A stretch of DNA of 15,416 nt from NCBI GenBank assembly GCA_964369265.1, contig CAYJEV010000038.1:1-15416 (forward strand). Reading direction: 5' to 3'. The number at the start of each line of letters is the position of its first letter. Within the stretch, counting starts at the first letter, position 1. The DNA comes from DAMCAP01 sp964369265 (lineage in GTDB: Bacteria > Bacillota > Clostridia > Oscillospirales > Ruminococcaceae). The notes beneath the pieces were generated by a model. The model did no database searches. It had not been told where the DNA came from and saw only the letters and a list, made by a program, of their open reading frames with translations. Both the position numbers and the translations under genes were made by a program. Of this stretch, positions 1 through 7,406 are shown piece after piece.

Positions 1-101
1 TCCCCTTTGTCAACCCTTTTTCCTTCCTTTTTTCTGCTTTTTCTTAGTATTTTTTTAATTATTGCAAATAAACTATCATATACCACTATTTTGCAAGATA
101 A

Positions 102-124
102 TAGGGCGAAAATTCTTCGCCCTA
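102..124 (-). terminator. Hairpin downstream of the DUF378 gene
   Basis: A perfect 9-bp stem (TAGGGCGAA/TTCGCCCTA) with a 5-nt loop starts 16 nt beyond the DUF378 stop codon on the minus strand. The T-tract after it is poor (TTATCTTGC), so termination would be weak or factor-assisted. Confidence 0.5.
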
Positions 125-140
125 ATGACATTTAGTTAAA

Positions 141-347
141 TTAGCTTCTCTCCACAGCAGATGTATCTTTAAACAATAGAGAAATGCACCATACTCCGCC
201 TACTGCAACTAAAGTGTAAACTATCCTGCTAAGTAGCATTGCTTGTCCACCAAATGTCCACGCTACCAAGTCAAAGCCTAGCACACCAATAAGCCCCCAG
301 TTCAATGCACCAATTATAACTAATATCAATGCTATTTTATCTATCAT
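141..347 (-). CDS. DUF378 family small membrane protein
   Basis: A 68-residue protein with two hydrophobic segments (about residues 5-27 and 38-58), joined by a short loop carrying the family's characteristic pattern NWGLIGVLGFDLV near residues 16-28. This matches the DUF378 (YuzA-like) family, which is common in Bacillota and has no established function; a location in the cytoplasmic membrane follows from the two helices. The ATG is preceded by AAAGGCGG at a suitable distance. It is divergent from the CARF-nuclease gene and shares a roughly 170-bp intergenic region with it. A hairpin follows the stop codon, so it looks monocistronic. The family call is firm; the role is unknown. Confidence 0.85.
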   Translation of the reverse strand: MIDKIALILVIIGALNWGLIGVLGFDLVAWTFGGQAMLLSRIVYTLVAVGGVWCISLLFKDTSAVERS

Positions 348-387
348 AATTTAACCGCCTTTCTTTTATTCATTAGTATTATTAACT

Positions 388-416
388 TTAATAATTTATT
401 TATTCATTATTTTCAA
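388..416 (-). promoter_or_regulatory. Candidate sigma-A promoter for the DUF378 gene
   Basis: On the minus strand TTGAAA (complement of 411-416) and TATTAA (complement of 388-393) are separated by exactly 17 nt, about 40 nt upstream of the DUF378 start. The surroundings are extremely AT-rich, so chance matches are likely. Confidence 0.4.
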
Positions 417-465
417 AAATTAAATTGTTAATTATTAGATCCTTCTATCAAAATTAGTAAATGTA

Positions 466-512
466 TGCTATAATTATAAATAAAATACATATAATTGAAG
501 ATATATTAGGAG
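466..512 (+). promoter_or_regulatory. Extended -10 promoter and RBS for the CARF-nuclease gene
   Basis: A perfect TATAAT at 469-474 is preceded by TG one base upstream (TGC-TATAAT), an extended -10 element. No good -35 hexamer lies 16-18 nt upstream, which is usual for extended -10 promoters. A ribosome binding site TTAGGAG at 506-512 sits 9 nt before the ATG at 522. Confidence 0.55.
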
Positions 513-521
513 TATTATTTT

Positions 522-1769
522 ATGATAGTTGTTGAGTTCTTTGATTTTAACCCCTTAGACAATTTAATTGCAACTCTGACTCTAAACCCATCTCGTATTA
601 TTATGCTTATAAACAGAAGCCGATTTTCCAAAAGAAGACTAGATGAATTTAAGTTCTTTCTTCATCTCTTTAGAAAAGACATAAAAATTGATGTCGAATT
701 CTACACCGAAATAACACCTACTGAAATCGAAAAAGTCTGCAATAGGATCCACAAACGCCACCCTGGAGCGTATTATAACCTAACAGGCGGAGGCGAATTA
801 GTTGCATCTTTGCTTTCTTTATGGTCAGTTGACAAAAAGGCAACACTTTTCTATATAAGCGTGACTGAAGAAAATATGACCTTAATTACTAACAACTCTC
901 TGTCTATTCACCCAGTTAATATACCAGACTTAACAATTCCAGAAGTTATAGCTCTCTCTGGTGGATTATTTAAACGTACAGATCATATGCAGGTTAATAT
1001 AGATGACCGCCACCTTAAAACTCTGCTAAAAAAAGGATTTAGAGTTTTTCTTAGAAATCATGCAAAGTGGCATGCTTTGTCTAGCTATATGCAACAAGCA
1101 AAGAGATATGTTGTTCCTCATTCTAATCCTATAAGAATAGAATGCAAAAAAAACTATAAAGCTCTTAACGACAAAACATACACAGTACCTATATATATAT
1201 TAGAACAGCTCTCATCTGCTGGTTTAATCAAAAACCTAGTGCATACTAAGAAAAAAACAGCCTTCACTTTAACAAGAAATGAACTTTTAGAGCCTTTATG
1301 TATGCATGGTAGCTTTTTAGAGCTATTTTGCCAAATAGAAGCAAATGAATCAATGTATTTTCATGATGTAAGGGGCAGTGTTGTAATTGATGGAGATGGT
1401 GCGATAAATGATTTTGCCGAAATTCAAAATGAAATTGACTTAATCTGCACCAAAGGTGTTGTTCCTTTATTTATCTCGTGTAAATCTTCTGTCCCTTCTC
1501 CCCTTTCACTAAGCGAAATTAAACTTTTAGCAATGAGGTTTGGTGGCGAGAACTGCCGAGCAATATTGGTAACAGCTGCCGATGTCAGAAAAGAAAACCT
1601 TTCTCTATATAAAAGAGCATTAGAGATGGGCGTTTACATAATAGATAAAAACGATCTGTCTTCCGAACGCTTTCAGTATCGCTTAATTGAAATAACAGAA
1701 GATAAAAACCATTCTAAGCTTTTCATAAAAGACTATCAAAACTTCTCCCAATATAGCTATAATATATAA
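522..1769 (+). CDS. DUF1887 CARF-domain / PD-(D/E)XK nuclease (Card1/Can2-like)
   Basis: A 415-residue protein with the layout of the DUF1887 family (VC1899, Card1, Can2). The N-terminal Rossmann-like CARF domain (about 1-145) begins MIVVEFFDFNPLDN and carries a glycine-rich ligand loop NLTGGGE at 86-92. A middle helical/winged-helix linker covers about 150-260. The C-terminal restriction-type nuclease has E267 (FLELF), NEID at 303-306 and FISCK ending at K321. Characterised members bind cyclic tetra-adenylate made by type III CRISPR complexes and then cut single-stranded nucleic acid. No cas gene or repeat array lies in this window, so either the partner is elsewhere or the protein works alone. 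The residue two before K321 is Ser, not Glu. Its own promoter, RBS and downstream hairpin indicate a single-gene unit. Family call strong; activity inferred. Confidence 0.82.
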   Translation: MIVVEFFDFNPLDNLIATLTLNPSRIIMLINRSRFSKRRLDEFKFFLHLFRKDIKIDVEFYTEITPTEIEKVCNRIHKRHPGAYYNLTGGGELVASLLSLWSVDKKATLFYISVTEENMTLITNNSLSIHPVNIPDLTIPEVIALSGGLFKRTDHMQVNIDDRHLKTLLKKGFRVFLRNHAKWHALSSYMQQAKRYVVPHSNPIRIECKKNYKALNDKTYTVPIYILEQLSSAGLIKNLVHTKKKTAFTLTRNELLEPLCMHGSFLELFCQIEANESMYFHDVRGSVVIDGDGAINDFAEIQNEIDLICTKGVVPLFISCKSSVPSPLSLSEIKLLAMRFGGENCRAILVTAADVRKENLSLYKRALEMGVYIIDKNDLSSERFQYRLIEITEDKNHSKLFIKDYQNFSQYSYNI

Positions 1770-1919
1770 TCTAAAATTTTGCAAAACAAAACACTCGCTA
1801 AATCCTTAAAAAAGCATGTAAAAGCACATATTTCAGTATACTTTCACAAATATCGACACTGTAAAATACATACTGTATAAAAATCTTGCTGTATTTAATT
1901 ACTACATAGGGATTGCACT

Positions 1920-1960
1920 AAAAAACGAACTACCACTATCAAAAACAATAGTGGTAGTTC
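1920..1960 (-). terminator. Rho-independent terminator of lplA, shared convergently
   Basis: A perfect 13-bp stem (1927-1939 with 1948-1960) and an 8-nt loop. Read on the minus strand it is followed by G and six Ts (complement of 1920-1926), a classic terminator for lplA. Read on the plus strand it is followed by a less regular T-rich stretch, so it may also stop transcripts of the CARF-nuclease gene. The rest of the 1770-2030 gap shows no gene or repeat. Confidence 0.85.
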
Positions 1961-2030
1961 TAGCTTAGTTGTTTGTAATTTGTTATCTTGACTATCTGTC
2001 CTTATGAATAATCAGCTATATTTTAGTATA

Positions 2031-3020
2031 TTAGTTTTCTATAGTGGAAAAGAATAAGCTTAACACCTCTTTTTTTGTTATAGTACCAAAGTATTCAGAT
2101 AATGGTAAACCATCAAGCACCTTATCAACTTCATCATAATTGTATGGAGAGTTAATAAGAGCAGACATTATATCGGTAATTGGTCTAAGGGCAAGGAAAT
2201 CTCCAAAGAAAGCAATCTCTTTAATATTGCCATCGCTAATTGATAATCTAAGCTCAATTCCGCCGCCAGCAAAACGTTCTTTTCTATGCATATCGCATTT
2301 TGGCGATTTACCATAGTTCCACTCAAAAGAAGCATTTCTTTCAGCAAGCTTATCAATTTCTGCAAAATCCTGTTCGGTTAGCTCACCTTCAACAAAGCCA
2401 TCTTTTGCAAATGCAACCTTTAAATAATCCCAAAACTCATTTAGAGCCATCTTTTTAGGCAGAAAGTCGATTATATTCCCAACTCTGCTGCGTACAGACT
2501 TTGTGCTTTTAGACTGAAACTTAGTCGGATCAACATTCAAAGCATTAGCAACAGTTTCAAGGCGAGAGTTGAAAAGTAGAGTGCCATGATGAAGTACCCT
2601 GCTTCCATGAAGCCTTTGAGCAGTTCCTGAAATCTTTTTCTCGTCAATTAAAATGTCATTTCTGCCAGCAGCATATGCCTTGACTCCCAAAGAAGATAGC
2701 GCCTCAACAACTGGAGTCGTGAACTGCTCCATTGACAGCTTAGATCTATCAACAACTGTTGTGATGAATGAGTAGTTTAAGTTGCCTAAATCTTGATATA
2801 CAGCTCCTCCGCCTGTTGTTCGTCTAGCAACATTTATGCCATGCTTTGCCACATACTCTGCGTTAATTTCCTCTGCTGTATTCTGGTTTGAGCCAACAAC
2901 AATTGTGTTGTCATTCTGCCATAATATCAATATGTCGCCCTCTGATTTGTTTTTGAGAACATATTCCTCAAAAGCAAGGTTATAATAAGGGGACTTACTT
3001 TTAGTTTCAAAATATATCAT
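2031..3020 (-). CDS. lplA: Lipoate-protein ligase A
   Basis: Attaches exogenous lipoate to the lipoyl lysine of E2 subunits (and GcvH) via lipoyl-AMP, in the cytoplasm. The 329-residue length equals the usual two-domain LplA with the C-terminal accessory domain. The BPL/LplA catalytic fold is marked by RRTTGGGAVYQD at 66-77, the lipoate-binding glycine loop, and by NDILIDEKKISGTAQ at 121-135, which contains the catalytic lysine region. HHGTLLF follows at 144-150. The start ATG has GGAG six to nine nt upstream. It is separated from the dehydrogenase operon by a hairpin but has its own well-formed promoter, so it is probably expressed both alone and by readthrough. The most likely local target is the E2 lipoyl domain encoded at 8474-9751. 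Salvage rather than de novo lipoylation is suggested, as no lipA or lipB is seen here. Confidence 0.95.
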   Translation of the reverse strand: MIYFETKSKSPYYNLAFEEYVLKNKSEGDILILWQNDNTIVVGSNQNTAEEINAEYVAKHGINVARRTTGGGAVYQDLGNLNYSFITTVVDRSKLSMEQFTTPVVEALSSLGVKAYAAGRNDILIDEKKISGTAQRLHGSRVLHHGTLLFNSRLETVANALNVDPTKFQSKSTKSVRSRVGNIIDFLPKKMALNEFWDYLKVAFAKDGFVEGELTEQDFAEIDKLAERNASFEWNYGKSPKCDMHRKERFAGGGIELRLSISDGNIKEIAFFGDFLALRPITDIMSALINSPYNYDEVDKVLDGLPLSEYFGTITKKEVLSLFFSTIEN

Positions 3021-3055
3021 ATGCGCTCCATTCTGTGTTCTTTTAATTTAACATA

Positions 3056-3085
3056 ATAGTATCAAAACCACGCTATGAATGTCAA
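3056..3085 (-). promoter_or_regulatory. Sigma-A promoter for lplA
   Basis: On the minus strand a perfect -35 TTGACA (complement of 3080-3085) and TACTAT (complement of 3056-3061) are spaced by 18 nt. The predicted start lies about 30 nt upstream of the lplA ATG. The -35 box sits mainly in the loop of the hairpin that ends the upstream transcript. Confidence 0.65.
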
Positions 3086-3096
3086 GCGTGGTTTTG
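3063..3096 (-). terminator. Hairpin at the end of the dehydrogenase operon
   Basis: A perfect 12-bp stem (3063-3074 with 3085-3096) and 10-nt loop starts 13 nt after the E3 stop codon. The stem ends in AAAAC/GTTTT, so the terminal Us are part of the stem, as in many bidirectional terminators. Beyond the stem the sequence is ATACTATTATG, with no long T-run, so readthrough into lplA is plausible. Confidence 0.65.
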
Positions 3097-3109
3097 TTAT
3101 TTTTATTAT

Positions 3110-4486
3110 TTAGCTTTTTGGCCAGTGAACTGCGATATTATCAACAGCTAGTGCGCCCTCAGCCATGCCCTCTGCAACAGTTGGGTGAGCATGAATTGTT
3201 GTCACAATCTCCTCAACAGTAGCCTCAAGACGCATTGCAAGCGCTGCTTCAGCTATCAAATCAGTTGCTCTCGCACCAATGATATGTACACCTAGCACCT
3301 CGCCATATTTTGCTCCAGCAATAACCTTAATAAAGCCTTTTCCGCCATTCTCAATAAGAGCCTTGCCGTTACCAGCAAGAGGGAACTTACCAACCTTAAT
3401 TGCAATTCCCTTTGCCTTTGCATCAGCCTCGGAAAGACCAACACTAGCAAGCTCTGGGCTTGTGTAAACGCAGGATGGAACAATGTGTGAGAAATATTTA
3501 GCGTTGTGTCCCATAATGAACTCAACAGCAGCCACACCTTGTGCAGAAGCAGCATGAGCAAGCATTATCTTTCCATTGCAGTCGCCAATTGCATACACAC
3601 CTTTAACAGATGTTTCAAACTGCTCATTGACAACCACACAGCCACGCTCAATTTGGATTCCAGCCTCTTCAAGGCCAATTCCAGCAGTTTTAGCTCGTCT
3701 ACCAACAGCCACAAGCACATATTCGCCATCAAGCTCAATAGTCTTGCCATTTTGCTCAACTTGCGCCTTTAAAGTCGTTCCTTGCTTCACAGAAAGAAGT
3801 TTTGCGCTTGTGTAGAACTCAACGCCCTTAGCCTTAAGCTCTTTTTTTACCTCAGCAACAACGTCGCTGTCAATTATAGGAAGGATTTCAGGCAGAAGCT
3901 CAACAACCTTAACTTTAACGCCAAAAGTAGCGAATAAACCAGCAAACTCAATACCAATTACTCCTCCGCCCATTATAACAATAGACTCTGGAAGCTTTGA
4001 AAGGCTAAGAGCAGCCGTGCTATCAATTACATTTGGTAGGTCATGCCCTTCAAAAGGAATAACAGTTGGATAAGAACCAGTTGCAAGCACAATAGCATCA
4101 GCCTTAATTAGCTCGCCATTAACCTCAATTGTGTTCTTGTCTTTTAATTTGCCAAGCCCTTTATGGATTTTAACGCCATTAGACTTTAATAAGCCCTCAA
4201 CACCGCCAACAAGCCTTTTTGTTACACTATCTTTTTTCTTTTGCACCTTGTCCCAGTTTAAAGTAAAGCCAGAAACATCAATACCAAAATCAGAAGCATG
4301 AGCGATATTTTCATAAAGTTCTGCGCTATGCAGTAACGCCTTTGTTGGTATACAACCAACATTTAAACAAGTTCCGCCAAACTTTTCATTTTCAATGATA
4401 TGCACATTAGCACCAAGTTGTGCTGCTCTTATAGCTGCAACATATCCGCCTGGTCCGCCACCAAGCACTGCAATTGTCTTACTCAT
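3110..4486 (-). CDS. lpdA: Dihydrolipoyl dehydrogenase (E3)
   Basis: Reoxidises the dihydrolipoyl group of E2 and passes electrons through FAD to NAD+. From the ATG at 4486 it is 458 residues, normal for an E3 without an N-terminal lipoyl domain. FAD-binding VLGGGPGGYVAA lies at 7-18. The redox-active disulfide is C40/C45 in GGTCLNVGCIPTK. An NAD-binding IMGGGVIGIEFAG lies in the middle, followed by a second FAD motif AIGDCNG. The C-terminal HAHPT...E at 432-439 supplies the active-site His434/Glu439 pair of the dimer partner. A GTG at 4492 would extend the frame by two codons, but it overlaps the GAGAGG ribosome binding site at 4492-4497, so the ATG is chosen. It follows E1-alpha copy 1 after a 66-72 nt gap containing a hairpin and is the last gene before the terminator. 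Confidence 0.95.
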   Translation of the reverse strand: MSKTIAVLGGGPGGYVAAIRAAQLGANVHIIENEKFGGTCLNVGCIPTKALLHSAELYENIAHASDFGIDVSGFTLNWDKVQKKKDSVTKRLVGGVEGLLKSNGVKIHKGLGKLKDKNTIEVNGELIKADAIVLATGSYPTVIPFEGHDLPNVIDSTAALSLSKLPESIVIMGGGVIGIEFAGLFATFGVKVKVVELLPEILPIIDSDVVAEVKKELKAKGVEFYTSAKLLSVKQGTTLKAQVEQNGKTIELDGEYVLVAVGRRAKTAGIGLEEAGIQIERGCVVVNEQFETSVKGVYAIGDCNGKIMLAHAASAQGVAAVEFIMGHNAKYFSHIVPSCVYTSPELASVGLSEADAKAKGIAIKVGKFPLAGNGKALIENGGKGFIKVIAGAKYGEVLGVHIIGARATDLIAEAALAMRLEATVEEIVTTIHAHPTVAEGMAEGALAVDNIAVHWPKS

Positions 4487-4505
4487 AAGCACCTCTCTTT
4501 AAGTG

Positions 4506-4534
4506 AAATTCTCTGCCAAGTTGGCAGAGAATTT
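4506..4534 (-). promoter_or_regulatory. Intercistronic hairpin between E1-alpha copy 1 and lpdA
   Basis: A perfect 13-bp stem (4506-4518 with 4522-4534) with only a 3-nt loop. It ends nine nt before the lpdA ribosome binding site. On the minus strand it is followed by CACTTAAAG, not a U-tract, so it is better read as an mRNA processing/stability element or leaky attenuator than as a true terminator. Confidence 0.55.
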
Positions 4535-4558
4535 TATCTTTTTATTTTGTAATAAAGT

Positions 4559-5554
4559 TTATTTTGAAATACACCAATCATTGTCCATAGCATAAATATC
4601 AGTAAAAGCATCGCTAATCTCAGGGAATGGTGAGTTCATTGCAAACTCAGCAGCAGCGTCCATTTCAGCTCTTCCCTTTTTAGCAAGCTCTTCAAGTTCA
4701 GCCTTTGTCGCAATATTTGCATCAAGAATAGCCTTCTCAAAGCGAGCAATAGGGTCTTTTGCCATGCCCTCAGCAATTTCTTCCTCTGTTTTATAGCCTT
4801 GGCTATCTCCCTCAAAGTGACCATGTTGACGATAAACCTTAGCCTCAATCAATGTTGGGCCTTCGCCACGTCTTGCTCTGTCCATAGCCTCTTTAACAGT
4901 TTCGTATATCTCAAATACATCGTTTCCATCAATAGTAACGCCAGGAATACCATATGCTTTACTACGAACTGATAAGTCCTTTACATTAGTAACTCTTTCG
5001 ATGTTTACAGAAACACCATAACCATTGTTTTCGCAGAAGAAAACAATAGGAAGCTTCCAAGCACTAGCCATATTTAAAGCCTCATGGAAACAGCCTGTGT
5101 TTGTTGCAGCATCGCCAGAGAAAACAATAGTAACCTTGCCGTCATTCTTAATTTTAGAAGCAAGCGCAGAACCAGTTGCCATTGGCATACTAGCACCAAC
5201 TATACCATTTGAGCTAAGAACGCCAAGATCCATGTTAGCAACATGCATTGAACCGCCCTTACCCTCACAATAGCCTGTCTTCTTGCCAAAAAGCTCCGCC
5301 ATAACAAGCTTTGAATCACAACCCTTCAATATAGGTTGAGCATGTCCTCTATGGCTGTGAACTAAAATATCATCTTTGTTGATAGCTCTAATTCCGCCAA
5401 CAGTTATAGCTTCTTGACCAATACATGTATGGATATTACCACTCATTTTGCCTTGTAGGAAAAGTTCAGATGCAACGGTATCAAATGAGCGTGTTCTATG
5501 TAGATCAAGATAGCAGCCGAGAATAAATTCCTTTGAGTAATTATTTATATCCAT
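4559..5554 (-). CDS. acoA: Thiamine-diphosphate dehydrogenase E1 alpha subunit, copy 1 (AcoA-like)
   Basis: Alpha subunit of the heterotetrameric E1 that decarboxylates or cleaves the substrate on thiamine diphosphate and transfers the acyl group to E2. At 331 residues it has the length of acetoin dehydrogenase alpha (AcoA) and resembles it in SHRGHA (67-72), the GKGGSMH loop (98-104), SNGIVG (115-120) and a C-terminal helical tail ending EIYAMDND-like. The TPP/Mg motif reads GDAATN at 147-152 with ENN at 175-177: the third residue of the usual GDG is Ala. LSSNG at 113-117 replaces the usual LGANG. It is roughly two-thirds identical by eye to copy 2, including near-identical C-termini, yet has no adjacent beta gene. 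An AAGGAGG site overlaps the dctM stop codon. Whether the substrate is acetoin or another carbonyl compound cannot be decided from sequence. Confidence 0.88.
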   Translation of the reverse strand: MDINNYSKEFILGCYLDLHRTRSFDTVASELFLQGKMSGNIHTCIGQEAITVGGIRAINKDDILVHSHRGHAQPILKGCDSKLVMAELFGKKTGYCEGKGGSMHVANMDLGVLSSNGIVGASMPMATGSALASKIKNDGKVTIVFSGDAATNTGCFHEALNMASAWKLPIVFFCENNGYGVSVNIERVTNVKDLSVRSKAYGIPGVTIDGNDVFEIYETVKEAMDRARRGEGPTLIEAKVYRQHGHFEGDSQGYKTEEEIAEGMAKDPIARFEKAILDANIATKAELEELAKKGRAEMDAAAEFAMNSPFPEISDAFTDIYAMDNDWCISK

Positions 5555-5566
5555 AATGAATCCTCC

Positions 5567-6850
5567 TTAAGATGCACTCATGAAGCTTGGAACGAACTGT
5601 ACAATTTGCGGGAAAAATGTGATTAGTAGTAGAACAGCGATGGACACTCCAATGAATGGAAGTACATCTTTTGATATCTTTTTAAGAGAAATCTTAGAGA
5701 TACCACAAGCAACATACAAGTTAACACCAACTGGCGGAGTAACCTGACCAATCGCAAGGTTAACTGTCATAATAACACCAAATACCATTGGGTCATAGCC
5801 GATAGCGTTTATAATTGGAAGCAGAATTGGTACGAAGATGTACATTGCAGATACAGCATCAACAAAGCAACCAGCAATAAGAAGCATAACCGTTATGATT
5901 AGAAGAATGATGTATTGGTTATCTGTGATGGATAGCATGAAGTCAACTGCATATGCTGCAACATTTTCTGTTGTAACAACCCATGAGAAGATACTAGCTG
6001 CCGCAACAACTAAAAGTACAACCGCTGAGGAAGATGCAGAAGAAACAAAGATATCCTTAATGTCAGAAAGTTTTAGCTCTTTGTAGATAAAGAAACCAAC
6101 AAATAGTCCGTAGACAACCGCAACAGCAGCAGCCTCAGTTGGAGTGAAGTAACCGCCATAGATACCACCAAGGATGATAACTGGAGTTAAAAGGCCCCAA
6201 AATGCATCTTTGAAGGAAGCAAGACGCTCTGCTTTGGAAGCTTTTTCACGTCTAACAATGTTTTGCTTTCTTGTTTTGAAAAAAGAAACAACACAAAGTG
6301 CTACACCGATTAAAAGTCCAGGAACGATACCAGCGATGAATAACTCACCGATAGACTCGCCAGAAATTGCACCATAAACAACGAATGCAATACTTGGAGG
6401 GATGATGATACCAATCGCACCAGCAGTTGCAAGCAGACCACTAGACATACCAGCGTCGTACTTTGCCTCTGTCATAGCTGGGATTAGGATAACGCCTAAA
6501 GCAGCAACAGTTGCAGGGCCAGAACCTGAGATAGCAGCGAAGAAACAGGATGTTAAAACTGCAACAAACGCAAGACCAGCTGGAAGATGTCCAACCATTG
6601 TGTTTGCAAAGTTAATTAGTCGTTTCGATATACCAGCTTTTTCCATTACAACACCAGCAATGATGAAGAAAGGAATAGCTAGAAGTGTAAATTTAGCTGT
6701 TGCTGAATACATAATATCTGGTAGTAGTGTTAAAGGAATGCCTTTCATCATAACACCAATAATACCAGAAACACCAAGGCTTACAGCAACTGGAACGTTA
6801 AATAGAAGGAGAATAAAGAATATTATAAATATAGCTGCACCTGCACTCAT
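5567..6850 (-). CDS. dctM: TRAP transporter large permease subunit
   Basis: The sodium-coupled transport channel of a tripartite ATP-independent periplasmic-type transporter. The 427 residues are typical for DctM: almost entirely hydrophobic, about 12 membrane segments. Family motifs visible include the N-terminal LFNVPVAVSLGVSGIIG, AISGSGPATVAALGVILIP around residues 106-124, IIPPSIAFVVYGA around 149-161, and QVTPPVGVNLYVACGI near the C-terminus. The ATG overlaps the dctQ stop as TAATG, indicating translational coupling, and AAGGAGG lies inside the end of dctQ. It is followed 12 nt later by E1-alpha copy 1. TRAP systems usually carry carboxylates, keto acids or sulfonates, so the operon's substrate is probably an organic anion. 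Confidence 0.95.
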   Translation of the reverse strand: MSAGAAIFIIFFILLLFNVPVAVSLGVSGIIGVMMKGIPLTLLPDIMYSATAKFTLLAIPFFIIAGVVMEKAGISKRLINFANTMVGHLPAGLAFVAVLTSCFFAAISGSGPATVAALGVILIPAMTEAKYDAGMSSGLLATAGAIGIIIPPSIAFVVYGAISGESIGELFIAGIVPGLLIGVALCVVSFFKTRKQNIVRREKASKAERLASFKDAFWGLLTPVIILGGIYGGYFTPTEAAAVAVVYGLFVGFFIYKELKLSDIKDIFVSSASSSAVVLLVVAAASIFSWVVTTENVAAYAVDFMLSITDNQYIILLIITVMLLIAGCFVDAVSAMYIFVPILLPIINAIGYDPMVFGVIMTVNLAIGQVTPPVGVNLYVACGISKISLKKISKDVLPFIGVSIAVLLLITFFPQIVQFVPSFMSAS

Positions 6851-7335
6851 TAGTTATTTTCCTCCTTTTTAAGAAAGTTTTTGATTCCTGCTTCAAGGAA
6901 TCTAAATGATAATAGGAATGAACCAACAGGCAGAGATATACTCATTACCCATTGTGGCCATCCAAGAGATGGAGTTGTCATACCAAGCCTCATTTGACCA
7001 CTAATTGTAAAGAAGCTATAGTAACACATAGCAGCAAAGAAAACAACTTCAATCGCCATTACTATAAGCTCAACTATTTTTCTAAATTTAGTAGGGAACA
7101 TATCTGTTAGCATTGTTAGGCCAAGATGTGCACCTCTTTTTGCAGCAACAGAGCCGCCAAGGAATACAACCCATACAAGAAGGTTAACTGTTAATTCTTC
7201 TGTGAAGGATAGAGATAGTTCTAGGAATTTTCTGGATATTACGTTTACGAAAGCAATAGTAGTCATAGAAATTAATGTAAATACTATTGCCCACTCTTCA
7301 AAACTTTCAAAGGCTTTATAAATTTTCTTAAGCAA
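6850..7335 (-). CDS. dctQ: TRAP transporter small permease subunit (TTG start)
   Basis: A 161-residue protein with about four membrane segments (near residues 15-35, 48-65, 88-108 and 127-150), matching the small DctQ subunit that associates with DctM and the binding protein. The motif FVNVISRKFLELSLSFTEELTVNLLVW near residues 29-55 is typical of the family. The start is TTG at 7335: GGGAGGG lies 7 nt upstream, and the next in-frame ATG is about 24 codons later, inside the first membrane helix, so TTG is the credible start. It overlaps dctM by one base and follows dctP after a 71-nt gap containing a stem-loop. Confidence 0.92.
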   Translation of the reverse strand: MLKKIYKAFESFEEWAIVFTLISMTTIAFVNVISRKFLELSLSFTEELTVNLLVWVVFLGGSVAAKRGAHLGLTMLTDMFPTKFRKIVELIVMAIEVVFFAAMCYYSFFTISGQMRLGMTTPSLGWPQWVMSISLPVGSFLLSFRFLEAGIKNFLKKEENN

Positions 7336-7367
7336 AGAGTAGCCCTCCCTTTTTTAGATTATGTATG

Positions 7368-7395
7368 TTCGGCAAGGGCTTTGACCCTTGCCGAA
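7368..7395 (-). promoter_or_regulatory. Stem-loop between dctP and dctQ
   Basis: A perfect GC-rich 11-bp stem (7368-7378 with 7385-7395) and 6-nt loop, starting 11 nt after the dctP stop codon. No U-run follows on the minus strand. In many binding-protein-dependent transport operons such a structure protects the 3' end of the binding-protein mRNA or reduces downstream expression, giving an excess of binding protein over permease. Confidence 0.65.
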
Positions 7396-7406
7396 TATAA
7401 CGAAAA

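Noticed and set aside
8..13. TTGACA on the minus strand at the left edge, possible -35 of a gene leaving the window
   Set aside because: The matching -10 would lie outside the window, so nothing can be supported.
1770..1919. Possible CRISPR repeats or cas remnants next to the CARF nuclease
   Set aside because: No direct repeats of regular length or spacing were seen in this gap or in 348-521.
3110..4492. GTG at 4492 as start of the E3 gene
   Set aside because: It overlaps the GAGAGG ribosome binding site; the ATG at 4486 has correct spacing and matches the family N-terminus.
6402..6872. 156-codon plus-strand open frame opposite dctM
   Set aside because: It is antisense to the strongly supported dctM coding sequence and has no domain or ribosome binding site; a shadow of codon bias.
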